Below, piece by piece: positions 10,522-20,354 of a DNA stretch of 64,000 nucleotides (position 1 is its first letter; each line of letters opens with the position of its first letter). The stretch covers positions 124,001-188,000 of the forward strand of contig CAUZLF010000220.1 in NCBI GenBank assembly GCA_963580285.1, given 5' to 3'. Source of the stretch: Lucinisca nassula. Its lineage: Eukaryota; Mollusca; Bivalvia; Lucinida; Lucinidae. A program made the translations under genes and the position numbers. Below the pieces are notes generated by a model that was given only the letters and a program-made list of their open reading frames with translations, made no database searches and was not told the origin of the DNA.

Positions 10522-11029
10522 CCAAACGCCCTCTGGCACCCAGACTGTCATCAAGCCCTGCTTTCTATTTAGCCCCTCATTGCATTTAGAGACTTGGAGG
10601 GATCCCACTTGAAGCATAGGCCTACCATATAAGGAGCATATTAGTCTCACTGTCTGTATGTCTGTAGCAGGTCTATATTCTATTCCCTGGGCCACACCAG
10701 AGATAAGAAGAAAGATTCGGAGAAGGAATAAGATTCTTGCTAAGGCAAAAATGTTGGGAGGTGATAAACTCCGGGCAAAATTTGAAAAATTGAGCCGAGA
10801 AATTAAGAATGACATAAAAAAAATCAGCATGATTTCAATCATTTGTATGTGAATAACCTGGTGGGTGATGTAAAGGCAAATCCCAGATACTTCTACAAAT
10901 ATATCAATAGCCAGAAGAAAGACAGGCAAGGTATCCCACACCTTAATAAAAGAGAAGGGAACGGGGTTGCTGATTCAGGCTCTGAAAAGGCATAGGAACT
11001 AGTTGGTTAATTCAATGATGGGTTTTCGA

Positions 11030-12535
11030 AAGATCAGGTAGAAATCTGTTTTGGTCTACAAAAAATTCTAATGAAGTTTTAAATAAATTGAAATCCATGC
11101 GTTTTCGTGCTTCAAGTCTGTCTGCTTATGATTTTTCCACACTTTACACTACACTTCCTCATAATCTTATAAAAGAAAAACTTAATGATTTAATTGAATG
11201 GGCATTTCATAGGGAAGGCTCTCTCTATCTTGCATGTAATGTAAGAAATGCTTTTTTCACTTCTGAAGAGCATAAATATTAAACTTTATGGTCATGTCAA
11301 AAAGTGTGCGACGTTCTCACCTTTCTACTTGACAATATTTACATAAGATTTGGTAAGTTATTTAGAAAAGTTGTGGGTATTCCGATGGGTACTAATTGCG
11401 CACCACTTGTGGCTGATCTGTTTTTGTTTTGTTATGAGAGAGACTTCATGATGTCCCTTTCTGCTGAAAACCAGTCTGAAATCATTGAAGCTTTTAGCTC
11501 CACTTCTAGATATTTGGATGGTTTATTAAATATTGATAATACCTATTTCGATGTTTGATCAGTCAAATTTACACCCCCCTCCCAGAACTCCAGTTAAATA
11601 AAGCAAATTCTTCTGATACCGAGGCCCCGTTTTTGGATTTACATCTTTCTATTGTAGATAGGTTTGTTTCATGCAAAATTTATGACAAACGCGATGATTT
11701 TGATTTTGAGATTGTAAATTTTCTTTTTTTGGATGGTGATGTTCCTCGTGCGTCATCATATGGCGTTTATATTCCTTTTTTGGATGGTGATGTTCCTCGT
11801 GCGCCATCATATTGCATTTATATTTCGCAATTAGTTTATACTAATTTATTTTAGTTCGATTCCGATGAAAGCTTTAAGCTTATTGAATCGCTCTCGAACA
11901 CTCATTCCGGGTGTTTTCACGCGCGCACGAGAGAGAGGCAGTGGCTTTTACACCACTGCTACCCAATTACACCTGGGTGGAGTGGGGCAGTGTCATTACG
12001 TGTCTTGCCCAAGGACACACCTCGATACCGGTTGCCGGATTCGAACGCACAATCCCTCGATCATAAGTCGAACGCGCTAACCACTGCGCTATTGAGGCTG
12101 AATTATTTCGCAATTAATTCGATTTGCCAGAGTGTAACTGACTTCAACACTCGTAATAAATTGTTAACGACTAAACTATATAATCAGGGTTATCGGTACC
12201 ATAAACTACGCAAAGCCTTTTCAAAATTCAATATTGGACTTAAATCTCTTCTGCAACAAGGTCTATCAGAACCCGAGTTTTATGGTGACTTAGTATATAA
12301 ATTCAGAAAAATATATAACCGCAATGACTTCAGCACACAATTTCGTAAAATCATTCTTCGATATAAAAAGATTGGGTACAACATAAATGTTATACCACAG
12401 ACTGCATGCATGGTAGTTAACCCAATCACTTTGCTTCCCTCTTTAATTGCAGGCCGGTGGGTCAGGCCTCAGATTCTGTGACGGTTCCAGCGTAAAGGCT
12501 TATTGAGAATTAGAGAGATCTTATTCAAGGTTATG
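11030..12535 (+). mobile_element. Penelope-like element reverse transcriptase (PLE-1), pseudogene
   Basis: The translated sequence spans several frames. Motif A-like YDFSTLYTTLPH lies near 11125-11160, motif B GIPMGTNCAPLVADLFLF near 11380-11430, and a motif C position near 11508 reads RYLDG, where the second catalytic Asp is lost. The family block YDKRDDFDFEIVNF lies near 11682, with the C-terminal region (NQGYRYHKLRKAFSKF, FYGDLVYKFRKIY) at 12180-12320. About 46 bp are tandemly duplicated at 11728-11822. A tRNA-headed SINE interrupts the gene at 11834-12104. No GIY-YIG endonuclease was seen. I assign it to the PLE group from these RT motifs; the exact clade is uncertain. It is followed directly by an R2 repeat. 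Confidence 0.8.
11834..12104 (-). mobile_element. tRNA-headed SINE, family D, inserted in PLE-1
   Basis: On the - strand the head reads AGCCTCAATAGCGCAGTGG with a B box GTTCGAATCC. The body then contains CCTTGGGCAAGACACGTAAT and CCACCCAGGTGTAATTGGG, a conserved core wording found in several metazoan SINE superfamilies. A perfect 12-bp target-site duplication, ATTTCGCAATTA, flanks it at 11822-11833 and 12105-12116. Removing it restores the PLE reading. Confidence 0.9.
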
Positions 12536-13082
12536 TTGGTTGGTGCCTGATGCTCTGTTTCTGGTCGAGTCAATCGGAGTCTAACTGTTGGTTTTCTTTT
12601 GCTCCAGCATTTCAGTGGTTTTTTGCTGTCGAGTACTCACCAATGTTTCATCTCTGTGGTTGTTTGGTTTTTTGTGTTCACGGAGATGTTGCACTGATGA
12701 GTTAGGAGGCCTTCATGCGGACTGAACAAATTATTTGTCTAAATCGCGACGGAAGTAAGGGCGAGGATTGTGGCCACGTAAAATCGATTTAAGCCCCCTA
12801 GTGGAATTCGTTTCCGCTGACCGTTCCAAGTCGGTTCTTCTGTCGCGGTTTATTTTTGTTATGGCTTGTCTTTGTGTGTTTGTGTCGTTTATATTATTTA
12901 ATTTTGGATAGCCCATTGGCCATTTTGTGGGAAAGTAACTGTACTTTTGGCTTTTCGCTATTGATGTTTCCATTAGGGTATGCTGTTTCATGTTTTTGTT
13001 TCTTTCCCTTTGGTGTCTCTGATGGGAGCTGTGGGTTGATTGTATCGATTCTTGATCATTGCCACCACTTCTATTTTTTAAT
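12536..13082 (+). repeat. R2 repeat directly downstream of PLE-1 RT
   Basis: Full-length R2 of about 545 bp. Together with PLE-1 it forms one block inserted into the LINE, because LINE sequence resumes at 13083 exactly where it broke at 11029. This supports R2 being the 3' terminal part of the PLE rather than an independent element. Confidence 0.8.
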
Positions 13083-13195
13083 AAAACTGAGTTCAGGGAG
13101 GTTCCATTGACTGGAAGATCGCCCCCCTTTCGTGGATAATTTTGTTGTGTCAACGGTGGGAGTGATCAAGATACTTAAAGACTTGAATCCATCTT

Positions 13196-13590
13196 AATAA
13201 GTTCTGAAGTTAGATCCCTTGGAAGCAAGGAATACACCAAATACACGAAAATAGCAGAGTCGGTTTTATTTAGTCTGTTCATGACCAGTACTGAAATGTG
13301 CAACACCGGCCACGCTCTCTAGCACCGGCTTAAGCAGAAGACTATTTTCAAAATGATACCAAATGAACTCAATGATCCCAAAGGACCAGAAAATATAATC
13401 TGCACTATGATGATGTACGGGGAGACGTTTTACGGCCGCCACACGGCACAACAGCAGCTACAGTGAAAATAAATAAGTTCTGAAGTTAGCTCCTTTGGAA
13501 GCAAGAAATACACCAAATAAACGAAAATAGCCGACTCGGTTTTATTGAGTCTGTTCATGACCAATACTGAAATGTGCAACACCGGCCACG
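13196..13590 (-). mobile_element. Retrozyme-related dimer inside the LINE
   Basis: Two direct units start AATAAGTTCTGAAGTTAG at 13195 and 13473; the second is truncated. They share GGAAGCAAGGAATACACC and GACGTTTTACGGCCGCCACA with the retrozymes, but the hammerhead region has decayed to a form without CUGAUGA or GAAA. LINE sequence is continuous on either side. Confidence 0.7.
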
Positions 13591-13654
13591 CCCTAAAAGC
13601 TTTAGGACCTGATGAGCTTCATCCTAAAGTCCGGAAAGAACTAGCAAATGAGTT

Positions 13655-13959
13655 TTGTTTGTTTGTTTGATTTGAGGTTTAACGTCCCCGTCAACACTGT
13701 AAAGGTCATTTTGGAGACGTTGCTTCCAATTTTGTGGAACTTTTACCCGACATTGAGATGAAATGACATCTCAAGCCCTGTCGTCCAATAAACCAATTGG
13801 GTTTATTAGCATGGACGGTCCGCCTCGCACCGCGGTTCCTGGACAGGCTTAGATCCTCTAAGCGGTTTACCAGTACTAGTGTGCGGGCCGGATTCAGCAC
13901 TGCGTGGAAGCATCATGCAGCACATATATATTTCTTCAAGCCCCTATGGGCGGGGGCCG
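13655..13959 (-). mobile_element. SINE S1, full length, in the LINE
   Basis: About 305 bp. On the - strand it runs from GGCCCCCGCCCATAGGGGCT to GGACGTTAAACCTCAAATC plus a (CAAA)n tail. A 12-bp target-site duplication, AGCAAATGAGTT/AGCAAATTAGTT (13643-13654 and 13960-13971), flanks it inside LINE sequence. Confidence 0.9.
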
Positions 13960-14170
13960 AGCAAATTAGTTAGGTCAAGTTTTCGCACATCTATTCCAAC
14001 TGTCTCTCGATACGGGTGAAATCCCAAAAGAATGGCTCCTAATGAACATTTGCCCACACTATAAAAAGGGAGCTACAGCTCTTGATCGTTATTATCGCCC
14101 GGGGTCCCTGACCTGTGTTCTGTGTAAATTCTGTTATTAATGATTGGTTAAAAAACTTTGTCGAAGGGGA

Positions 14171-14250
14171 AATCAGAATCAAAATTGTTGCTGGTGACAC
14201 GTCAAATGGCATTCATACACCAGGGCCTGTGATATGGGAAGTCACAGTTT
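14171..14250 (-). mobile_element. LINE 3' end fragment, inverted
   Basis: The reverse complement matches 6455-6530 of the LINE: CACAGGCCCTGGTGTATGAA, then GACGTGTCACCAG and an ATTTTGATTCTGATT tail. It has lost everything upstream. Confidence 0.85.
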
Positions 14251-14330
14251 GTCGGTCAGTTGTAAGTAGACAAATCACGTGCTCGTGATTGGTCTACTTT
14301 ACAACTGACCTCCAAACTGTGATCTATTAC
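14240..14330. repeat. Palindromic foldback (arms ~35 bp)
   Basis: The arms 14246-14281 and 14285-14320 contain GGTCAGTTGTAAGTAGACAA and its inverted form. The same palindrome occurs at 30365-30470, so it is a mobile foldback family. A 25-bp poly-A run follows at 14365-14389. Confidence 0.8.
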
Positions 14331-14644
14331 TCAACAAATCACAGTTATATCTGATCTATAAAGCAAAAAAAAAAAAAAAAAAAAAAAAAATGTTCGAGCT
14401 TAAATTTTGTGAGTCTCGTGGGTTCTTTTATGACTTGTTCGAGAATGAGTATTTAGCAATGTTCGGTAGCTGTTACTGTGTGCCATTTGCAGGTTAGATG
14501 TTGATGCATTAATTTGCCAAGTCGATGCGGACCAAGTTGAAATCGCCACCATACCATATGAGTTGGGGTTCTACTGATGTAAGACTGTAGCCGCATCAGG
14601 TAATCAGGTCATGGTTATCCGGGAGCTGGTAAAGGACCCTGTCG

Positions 14645-14951
14645 GGCCCCCGCCCATCGGGACTTGAAGAAACAGATTGGTTGCATGATGCTTCCACGCA
14701 GAGCTGAAACCAACCGCACACGAGTAATGGAAAACCGCTGAGAAGATCTAAGCCTGCCCAGGCAAAGCGGTGCGAGTCGGACCGCTCATGATTATATACC
14801 CTATTGTTTTCATTGGGCGGCAGGGCTTGAGAATTCATTTCATCTCAATGTCGGGTAAAAGTCCGTCAGATTTGGAAGCAACGTCTCCAAAATGACATAT
14901 ACAGTGTTGACGGGAACGTTAAACCTCAAATCAAACAAACAAACAAACAAA
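14645..14951 (+). mobile_element. SINE S1
   Basis: Near-complete copy from GGGCCCCCGCCCATCGGG to a (CAAA)n tail. No clear target-site duplication was identified. Confidence 0.85.
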
Positions 14952-14964
14952 AGGACTATGTATA

Positions 14965-15352
14965 AGGCTGACACGATTAATCGTATAATCGATTAATCGA
15001 TCGATAGATTCCACAAAAATGATTATCATTTAAGATTTGCTTTTAATCGATTACTTGAAAGGTACAATTTATTAGCCAAAGTTATGCCTAAAATAGCTGG
15101 ACGAGTGGCAAACAGTGCAAACCCTGATGAGACGCCGCATTATGCGGCGTCACATCTGGGTCTACACTGTTTGCTCAGGCCTGTCTGTTCAAATATACAT
15201 AATGTAAAGTGCAACATATGGTAAGCGTCATGTTCAGACAGAAAGCCAGACAGGTAAAATAATGACAAAAACCTTAGCCATTACTAATCGATTATCGATC
15301 ACAATGACAGGACTGATAATCGATTATCTTTTCAGCTCCGATTAACCAGCCC
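14965..15352. mobile_element. hAT-like MITE carrying a hairpin module
   Basis: The terminal parts are TAAGGCTGACACGATTAATC and the complement of GATTAACCAGCCCTAA, and the sub-terminal text is rich in ATCGATTA. It is homologous in inverse orientation to 53006-53396, where an 8-bp target duplication supports hAT. The centre (15107-15172) is a hairpin, GGCAAACAGTGCAAACCC..., shared with TTAA-type MITEs elsewhere in the window. Confidence 0.75.
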
Positions 15353-15384
15353 TAACCATGAACCTTGACTTTTGCTCATACCAG

Positions 15385-15775
15385 CACAGTTTAAACCGCA
15401 ATTCAAAAATCAAGGGCTTTTGCAATAATTTAGCAAATTTAAGCATAAACGACAACAGACAGTATGGCATTATAAACGACATTCAGTGCCATGTCGCGCA
15501 CACTTAGTATAGCGTGACGTCAACGAGTGCAAAGTTTCTGACGTCACCACGCCACAAAGACGTAGGAAACCACATGGACGCTCGAATAAAAGTTTCTCAG
15601 CGCTTTATATTCTGTTTGAAAATCTGCAACTAAGTAGTTTATTTTAGCTTTAGAAATTATTTTCGAGGTTGAGACTCAACTGCAGTAGCAGTGCGTAGTT
15701 ATTTCAACCGGCCATTCAAACCAGGAAAGGCCGAGGAGTAAGAATTTAGCTGAAATTTCTGAAAATCTGTTCAAA
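15385..15775 (+). repeat. Dispersed promoter-like repeat, copy 1
   Basis: Homologous to 48538-48925 over about 390 bp. It contains two TGACGTCA palindromes (15515-15522 and 15539-15546). Near its end comes a donor-like AGTAAGAATTTAGC, and the matching site in the other copy is GAAGGTAAGAATTT. It could be the 5' region (promoter plus first exon) of a larger transposon. No protein was identified. Confidence 0.55.
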
Positions 15776-16153
15776 AAATATTGCAAAGTTTTCCCATGTA
15801 TAACAGGTTGCATGTTATTGTTTACACTTGTAAATTAGAGACATGAAAAGTAGGTCCGGTCTATAAACGGTCACTAGACGTATTATAGGTCAGTAGAAGG
15901 TATTATAGGTCACTACCGATTATAGCGTGTAGTTATTCGACCCCCTTTATTAGGTAACTGACTGATTGCGGTATAAAATGTGTTTCAGCAGCGGAATTTC
16001 GACTGCTTTATCTACGACATCCCTGACTTGAATAGCCCATTTTGTTCTGCTTTCAGTATAAGGCTTACCTGTAGAATCTTCGTCCAATTGTAGTTTAACT
16101 TTTGTTAAAATGCGATGCTTGAAAATAGCGGATAGAAAAAACCATATTCCAAG
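15776..16153. other. Unassigned; short TATTATAGGTCA repeats
   Basis: Between about 15855 and 15920 the phrase ATAGGTCA(G/C)TA recurs three times. No gene is recognised. Confidence 0.4.
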
Positions 16154-16680
16154 TTAACCCTTGCCCTGCTGAGCCGGGATATGTCTTTCAAACAATGTAG
16201 ATCCAGATCAGATTGCTTCTTCAGAAGCCAGGCCCCCGCCCATAGGGGCTTGAAGAAATATATGGGCTGCATGATGCTTCCACGCAGAGCTGAATCCGGC
16301 CCCCACACTAGTACTGGTAAACCGCTTAGAGGATCTAAGCCTGTCCAGGAACCGCGGTGCGAGGCAGACCGTCCATGCTAATAAATCCTACTGGTTTCAT
16401 TGGGCGACAGGGCTTGAGATGTCATTTCATCTCAATGTCGGGTAAAAGTCCCACAAAATTGGTAGCAACGTCTCCAAAATGACCTTTACAGTATTGACGG
16501 GGACGTTAAACCTCAAATCAAACAAACAAACAAATAAATCTTCAGAAGCCACCTGATCAGGATCTTCATTGTTTGTCATTCAGCCCATGAATTTCTTGCA
16601 ATAGTTTACATCAAGTAATCTGATTGGTTGATAATCAGTTATGGATGTGACATATAAATATTCAGCAGGTCAAGGGTTAA
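16154..16680. mobile_element. piggyBac-like MITE (family P1), split by SINE S1
   Basis: It begins TTAACCCTTGCCCTGCTGA and ends TCAGCAGGTCAAGGGTTAA, so a CCCTTGTCCTGCTGA-type TIR sits inside TTAA target duplications, the piggyBac signature. The central hairpin is cut by an S1 SINE at 16231-16538. Other copies are at 21030-21242, 23578-23790 and 49922-50135. Confidence 0.82.
16231..16538 (+). mobile_element. SINE S1 inserted in the P1 MITE
   Basis: Full-length S1 flanked by a perfect 13-bp duplication, TCTTCAGAAGCCA (16218-16230 and 16539-16551), which is the hairpin centre of the MITE. Confidence 0.92.
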
Positions 16681-16842
16681 AACTATTTACAGGCTGTTGT
16701 GAGTCTAGTAGGTGAGGAAAGTGGAAATCAGGTGGGCTAGGCCTTCACTGAACCCCTGCAGGGTCTGATGTTCGGTGAAAGATATTGCCTACGGGAGCCG
16801 TTTCCAGTCACTGATTGTTTGAGGTTCAAAATTTAACCACTT

Positions 16843-17145
16843 TGGCCCCCGTCCATCGGGGCTTGAAGAAATATATGGGCTGCATGATGCTTCCACGCAG
16901 AGCTGAAACCGACCCGCACACGAATACTGGTAAACCGGTTAGATGATCTAAGTCTGCCAAGGCAATGCCGTGCGAGTCGGCCCGTCCATGCTTATAAACC
17001 CTATTTGTTTCATTGGGCGGCAGGGCTTGAGATGTCATTTCATCTCAATATCGGGTAAAAGTCCCACAAAAATGGAAGCAACGTCTCCAAAATGACCTTT
17101 ACAGTGTCGACGGGGACATTAAACCTCAAATCAAACAAAAAAAAA
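16843..17145 (+). mobile_element. SINE S1
   Basis: Full-length copy with a 9-bp duplication, TAACCACTT, at 16834-16842 and 17146-17154. Confidence 0.88.
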
Positions 17146-17154
17146 TAACCACTT

Positions 17155-17555
17155 AGGGCCCATTTCACCCAACAAGCTGGGTATTATACGCGTTACTAAT
17201 ATGGGGCCGTTCTATCCAGTACCTACAGCCTATGTTTAAGAGCATGAATAAGGAAATAAATGTCTACCCCTGTAAACCTCAGTTTTTTTCATAAGATGTG
17301 GGGTTCACAGGGGTGTGAATTGCACGGACTTGTTTCCCTGAAGTGAAAGTTTAGATACAGAAACTAGTCATGTAACTAAGTCGTGTTACACTAAGGTGCT
17401 GAACAGACTGTGTGTGTGCAGCTGATCTGCACCTTTATTGTTCGCGAATGCCAAAACAGGTTTTCTCATGACGTGCCTGATATGCAACGTGCCTGTTTCT
17501 ATACAATGTAATGGACATGCGCGTTGGGGAGGAGTGCATCAAATGAAGCACTGAT
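17155..17555. other. Unassigned; F1-like fragment
   Basis: 17220-17310 has the F1 foldback wording (AAATGTCTACCCCTGTAAAC). The rest is unassigned. Confidence 0.4.
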
Positions 17556-17768
17556 TTAACCTTTACCACTCTCTAGGCTAATTCAGCAGACGACAAATTG
17601 TTGATATTTTCCTTATTTTTCCCAGAAAACGGGACTTGATATCTCATGCAAATTGTCTCCTATGGAGACAATTTGCATGAGATGTCAAATCCTGTTTTCT
17701 CGGAAAATTAGAAAAAAAAATCAAACTGTCGTCTGCTGCAAAAAAATACCCAGCATGCAGAGCGTTAA
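17556..17768. mobile_element. TTAA-flanked palindromic MITE (family Pc)
   Basis: Flanked by TTAA at both ends (17556-17559 and 17765-17768). The centre is a long palindrome around CAAATTGTCTCCTATGGAGA, with GTCGTCTGCTG near each end. Copies are at 37438-37667 and, disrupted by an S1, at 20355-20890. Confidence 0.75.
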
Positions 17769-17783
17769 CATCGAAACCAACAT

Positions 17784-18068
17784 ATCATCACGAAAACACG
17801 CCTATATAATTTTGACCCCCTTAAACCCCACGTTTCTATAGTAAAACTGGGGTTTGCAGGGGTAAACATTATTTTCCTTATTCATGCTCTTAGATATAGG
17901 TTGTGGGTACTTGTTAGAACCGCCTCGGTGAGGCGGTTCTAACGAGTGCCCACAATCTATGTTTGGAGCCGAAATAAGAAAAATATCACATTTTTTCATC
18001 TCAGAATGTTCTTTTTTTTTCGGGGGTAAAAGTTGCAATGTATTTGTTTAGGCATGTTTTCGTAATGT
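17784..18068. mobile_element. Foldback MITE, family F1
   Basis: The ends are ATCATCACGAAAACACGCC and the complement of GGCATGTTTTCGTAATGTT. The interior has inverted CTTAAACCCCAC/GGGTAAA wording. A central hairpin with the arm TTAGAACCGCCTC lies at about 17913-17945. Related copies are at 21947-22240, 44119-44370, 56035-56230 and 58562-58845. Confidence 0.78.
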
Positions 18069-18302
18069 TTCTCTTAGCGTATCTGATAATACAACCTGCC
18101 TGTTTACTATACAATGCAATGGACATCCGCTTTGGGGATAAGGGCTCCAAAAGAAGCGCAGATTTATCTTCGAAACCAACATATTACACACGAACTTGTT
18201 ATTTTTCAGTGACGGCGTCCTCACAATGGATAGTGGATGGCTGACAACAAGAAACAAACCTAAGGTAGAATATTTATTTTTTACCAGTCTCTCACTTTTT
18301 CT

Positions 18303-18586
18303 TGGCCCTCGCCCATCGGGGTCGGGCTGCATGATACTTCCACGCAGAGCTGAAATCCGACCGCACACGAGTACTGGTAAACCGCTTAAAGGTTCTAAGT
18401 CCACACAGGCAAAGCGGCGCGAGTCGGTCCGTCGATGCTTACAAACCCTATTGGTTTCATTTGGCGACAGGGCTTGAGATGTCTTTTCATCTCAGTGTCG
18501 GGTAAAAGTCCCACAAAATTGGAAGCAACATCTCCAAAATGACCTTTACAGTGTTGACGGGGACGTTAAACCTCAAATCAAACAAA
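18303..18586 (+). mobile_element. SINE S1
   Basis: Nearly full length. A perfect 12-bp duplication, CTCACTTTTTCT, flanks it at 18291-18302 and 18587-18598. Confidence 0.9.
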
Positions 18587-18870
18587 CTCACTTTTTCTCT
18601 ACCTATCTCTCTGGAGTTATAGTACGAACAAATTGACCTGAGACTGGTGAACTCTATTAACATAATTTCATAATTTTCTCCCGAAAATGGCAATATTGTT
18701 ATTCAATACATAAAGGTCGGTAAATGGGTCGCAATTCGCGAGATACCGAAAATTCACGAGAGGTTTACGAAAGCCGACGTATTAGGCGACAACACTGACT
18801 AATTTATTCCATGCATAAAGGTCAGTCTCATGTCAAATTATTCGCACTATATGTACATGTACACGTAGCT

Positions 18871-19098
18871 TTCAACCCTTTTTGTACCAAATGAAATCTT
18901 CCTCCTTATATATAGCAGGAGTCCATTTCAAAAATTAGGGGTGTCAAGTTGTGTTTTCTTCAAAATTTATTTGGAAAATGGCTGCTCTTTTTGCAAACAG
19001 TGTAGGCCCTGATCAGACGCTGCGTTCTGCAGCGTCTGATCTGGACCTTCAATGTTTGCCAAGGTACCCCTTAGGGGTTTCTGGTACTGAATGGGTTA
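18871..19098. mobile_element. TTAA-type MITE, family Pb
   Basis: The ends are TTCAACCCTTTTTGTACC and GGTACTGAATGGGTTAA. The central hairpin (18985-19062) reads GCAAACAGTGTAGGCCCTGA and its inverse. It is homologous to 49443-49672 in the opposite orientation. Confidence 0.72.
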
Positions 19099-19474
19099 AA
19101 TCGTCTTTACGATCACTTAGAAAACGGAACCAGATGCTGACTTTTACCCAAACCAAGTTGTACGGTGCGATACTCCACCTAGCCAGTTAATTGTATTGTC
19201 AACCCTACTTAATTTCTGAATATATACCGTAGAAACAAATTCTGCATCAGGGTATGTCGGAAGTCGGAACCTAGGTTTTACGGAGATTTGGTTTATATTT
19301 TAAACTCAAATAATATTTGGGATTAACTAGTTTTCCTGTGCACTTCATAAAAATATCGCCCAGCAAAGAAAAAAAAAAAAAAGATACAACACGGATATTA
19401 TACGAAGGCCACAATGCTTTGTTGTGGACCTTTACTTTACAGTAGGCAACTTCGCTTCGCTGATTAGTCCTGCG
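19099..19474. other. Mostly unassigned; small PLE RT relic
   Basis: 19253-19300 matches the PLE C-terminal coding text (CGGAACCTAGGTTTTACGG, compare 12265-12300). The remainder is AT-rich and unassigned. Confidence 0.5.
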
Positions 19475-19769
19475 TTTGTTTGATTTGTGGTTTAACGTCC
19501 CCGTCAACACTGTAAAGGTCATTTTGGAGACGTTGCTTCCAATTTTGTGGGACTTTTACCCGACATTGAGATGAAATGACATCTCAAGCCCTGTCGCCCA
19601 ATGAAACCAGAAGGGTTTATTAGCATGGACGGTCCGCCTCGCACCGCGGTTCCTGGACAGGCTTAGATCCTCTAAGCGGTTTACCAGTACTAGTGTGCGG
19701 GCCGGATTCAGCTCTGCGGGGAAGCATCATGCAGCCCATATATTTCTTCAAGCCCCTATGGGCGGGGGC
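19475..19769 (-). mobile_element. SINE S1
   Basis: Full-length copy in reverse orientation, from the GTTTGTTTGATTTG tail to CCCTATGGGCGGGGGC. Confidence 0.88.
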
Positions 19770-19821
19770 TTTCGGACCTCTAGTATCTTACTAATTGTTT
19801 TCCTCTGCTCATCACGTGAAC

Positions 19822-20062
19822 AAGTCCGTGAAATGAAGACCCCCTAAACCCCACATTATATAGAGAAAACTGGGGTTTACGGGGTTCTTCATTATTTTTC
19901 TTATTTCTGCTCCAATGCATAGGTTGTGGGTACTCGTTAGAACCGCCTCAATGAGGCGGTTCTAACAAGCACACACAACCTATGTTATGAGCATTTATAA
20001 GAAAAATTTGACAGATTTTCATCAGAAAAGTAGCCATTTTGGAGATGTGAAAATGCACTATG
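19822..20062. mobile_element. Foldback MITE, F1-related
   Basis: F1 wording (CCCCCTAAACCCCACATTAT, then a GAACCGCCTCAATGAGGCGG hairpin at about 19938-19970) with a different left end containing AACAAGTCCGTGAAATGA. The same left-end wording recurs at 56045 and 56370, so this is a subfamily. Confidence 0.65.
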
Positions 20063-20100
20063 TCGCACGGGTGTGTTATTGTAATGTTTATGCTGGAGTG

Positions 20101-20335
20101 TAAACTAGAAGTGGAGGCAATGATCAGGAATCGATACAATTAACCCACGGCTCCCACCAGAGACACCAAAGAAAAAGAAACACAAACATGAAGCAACAGA
20201 CCCTAATGGAAACATTAATGGCGGAAAGTCAAAAGGACAGTTACTTTCCCACAAAATGGCCAATAGGCTATCCAAAATAAAATAATATAAGCGATACAAA
20301 CACCCAAAGACAAACCATAACAAAAATAAACCGCG
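20101..20335 (-). repeat. R2 repeat, 3' part
   Basis: Reverse copy of the last 235 bp of R2, beginning at the AGAAGTGGAGGCAATGATCA end. Probably a truncated PLE terminus. Confidence 0.75.
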
Positions 20336-20354
20336 GCAAGTCCTAAAACCTATT

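Larger units (their letters stand above)
10663..14165 (+). mobile_element. Second LINE copy, split by three nested insertions
   Basis: Same family as 3991-6539. Its segments are 10663-11029 (matches 4498-4850), 13083-13195 (matches 4850-4965), 13591-13654 (matches 4963-5020) and 13960-14165 (matches 5010-5185, then jumps to about 5280). Adjacent segments join almost base for base on the uninterrupted copy, so the intervening DNA was inserted: PLE + R2 (11030-13082), a retrozyme relative (13196-13590) and SINE S1 (13655-13959). Stops and the 5' and 3' losses make it non-functional. Confidence 0.88.

Noticed and set aside
10468..10941. 157-codon frame on the - strand
   Set aside because: It runs antisense through a foldback arm and a LINE fragment, so it is a shadow of repeat sequence.
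12690..12745. CTGATGAG followed by GAAC and a short stem ending GUC inside R2, resembling a hammerhead
   Set aside because: GAAA is GAAC in nearly all R2 copies, stem II has only about 3 pairs, and no stem I can form. CTGATGAG alone is expected about twice by chance in this much DNA.
13606..13625. CTGATGAG in the LINE fragment as a ribozyme core
   Set aside because: It is coding text of the LINE (matches 4977-4990), with no GAAA or stems nearby.
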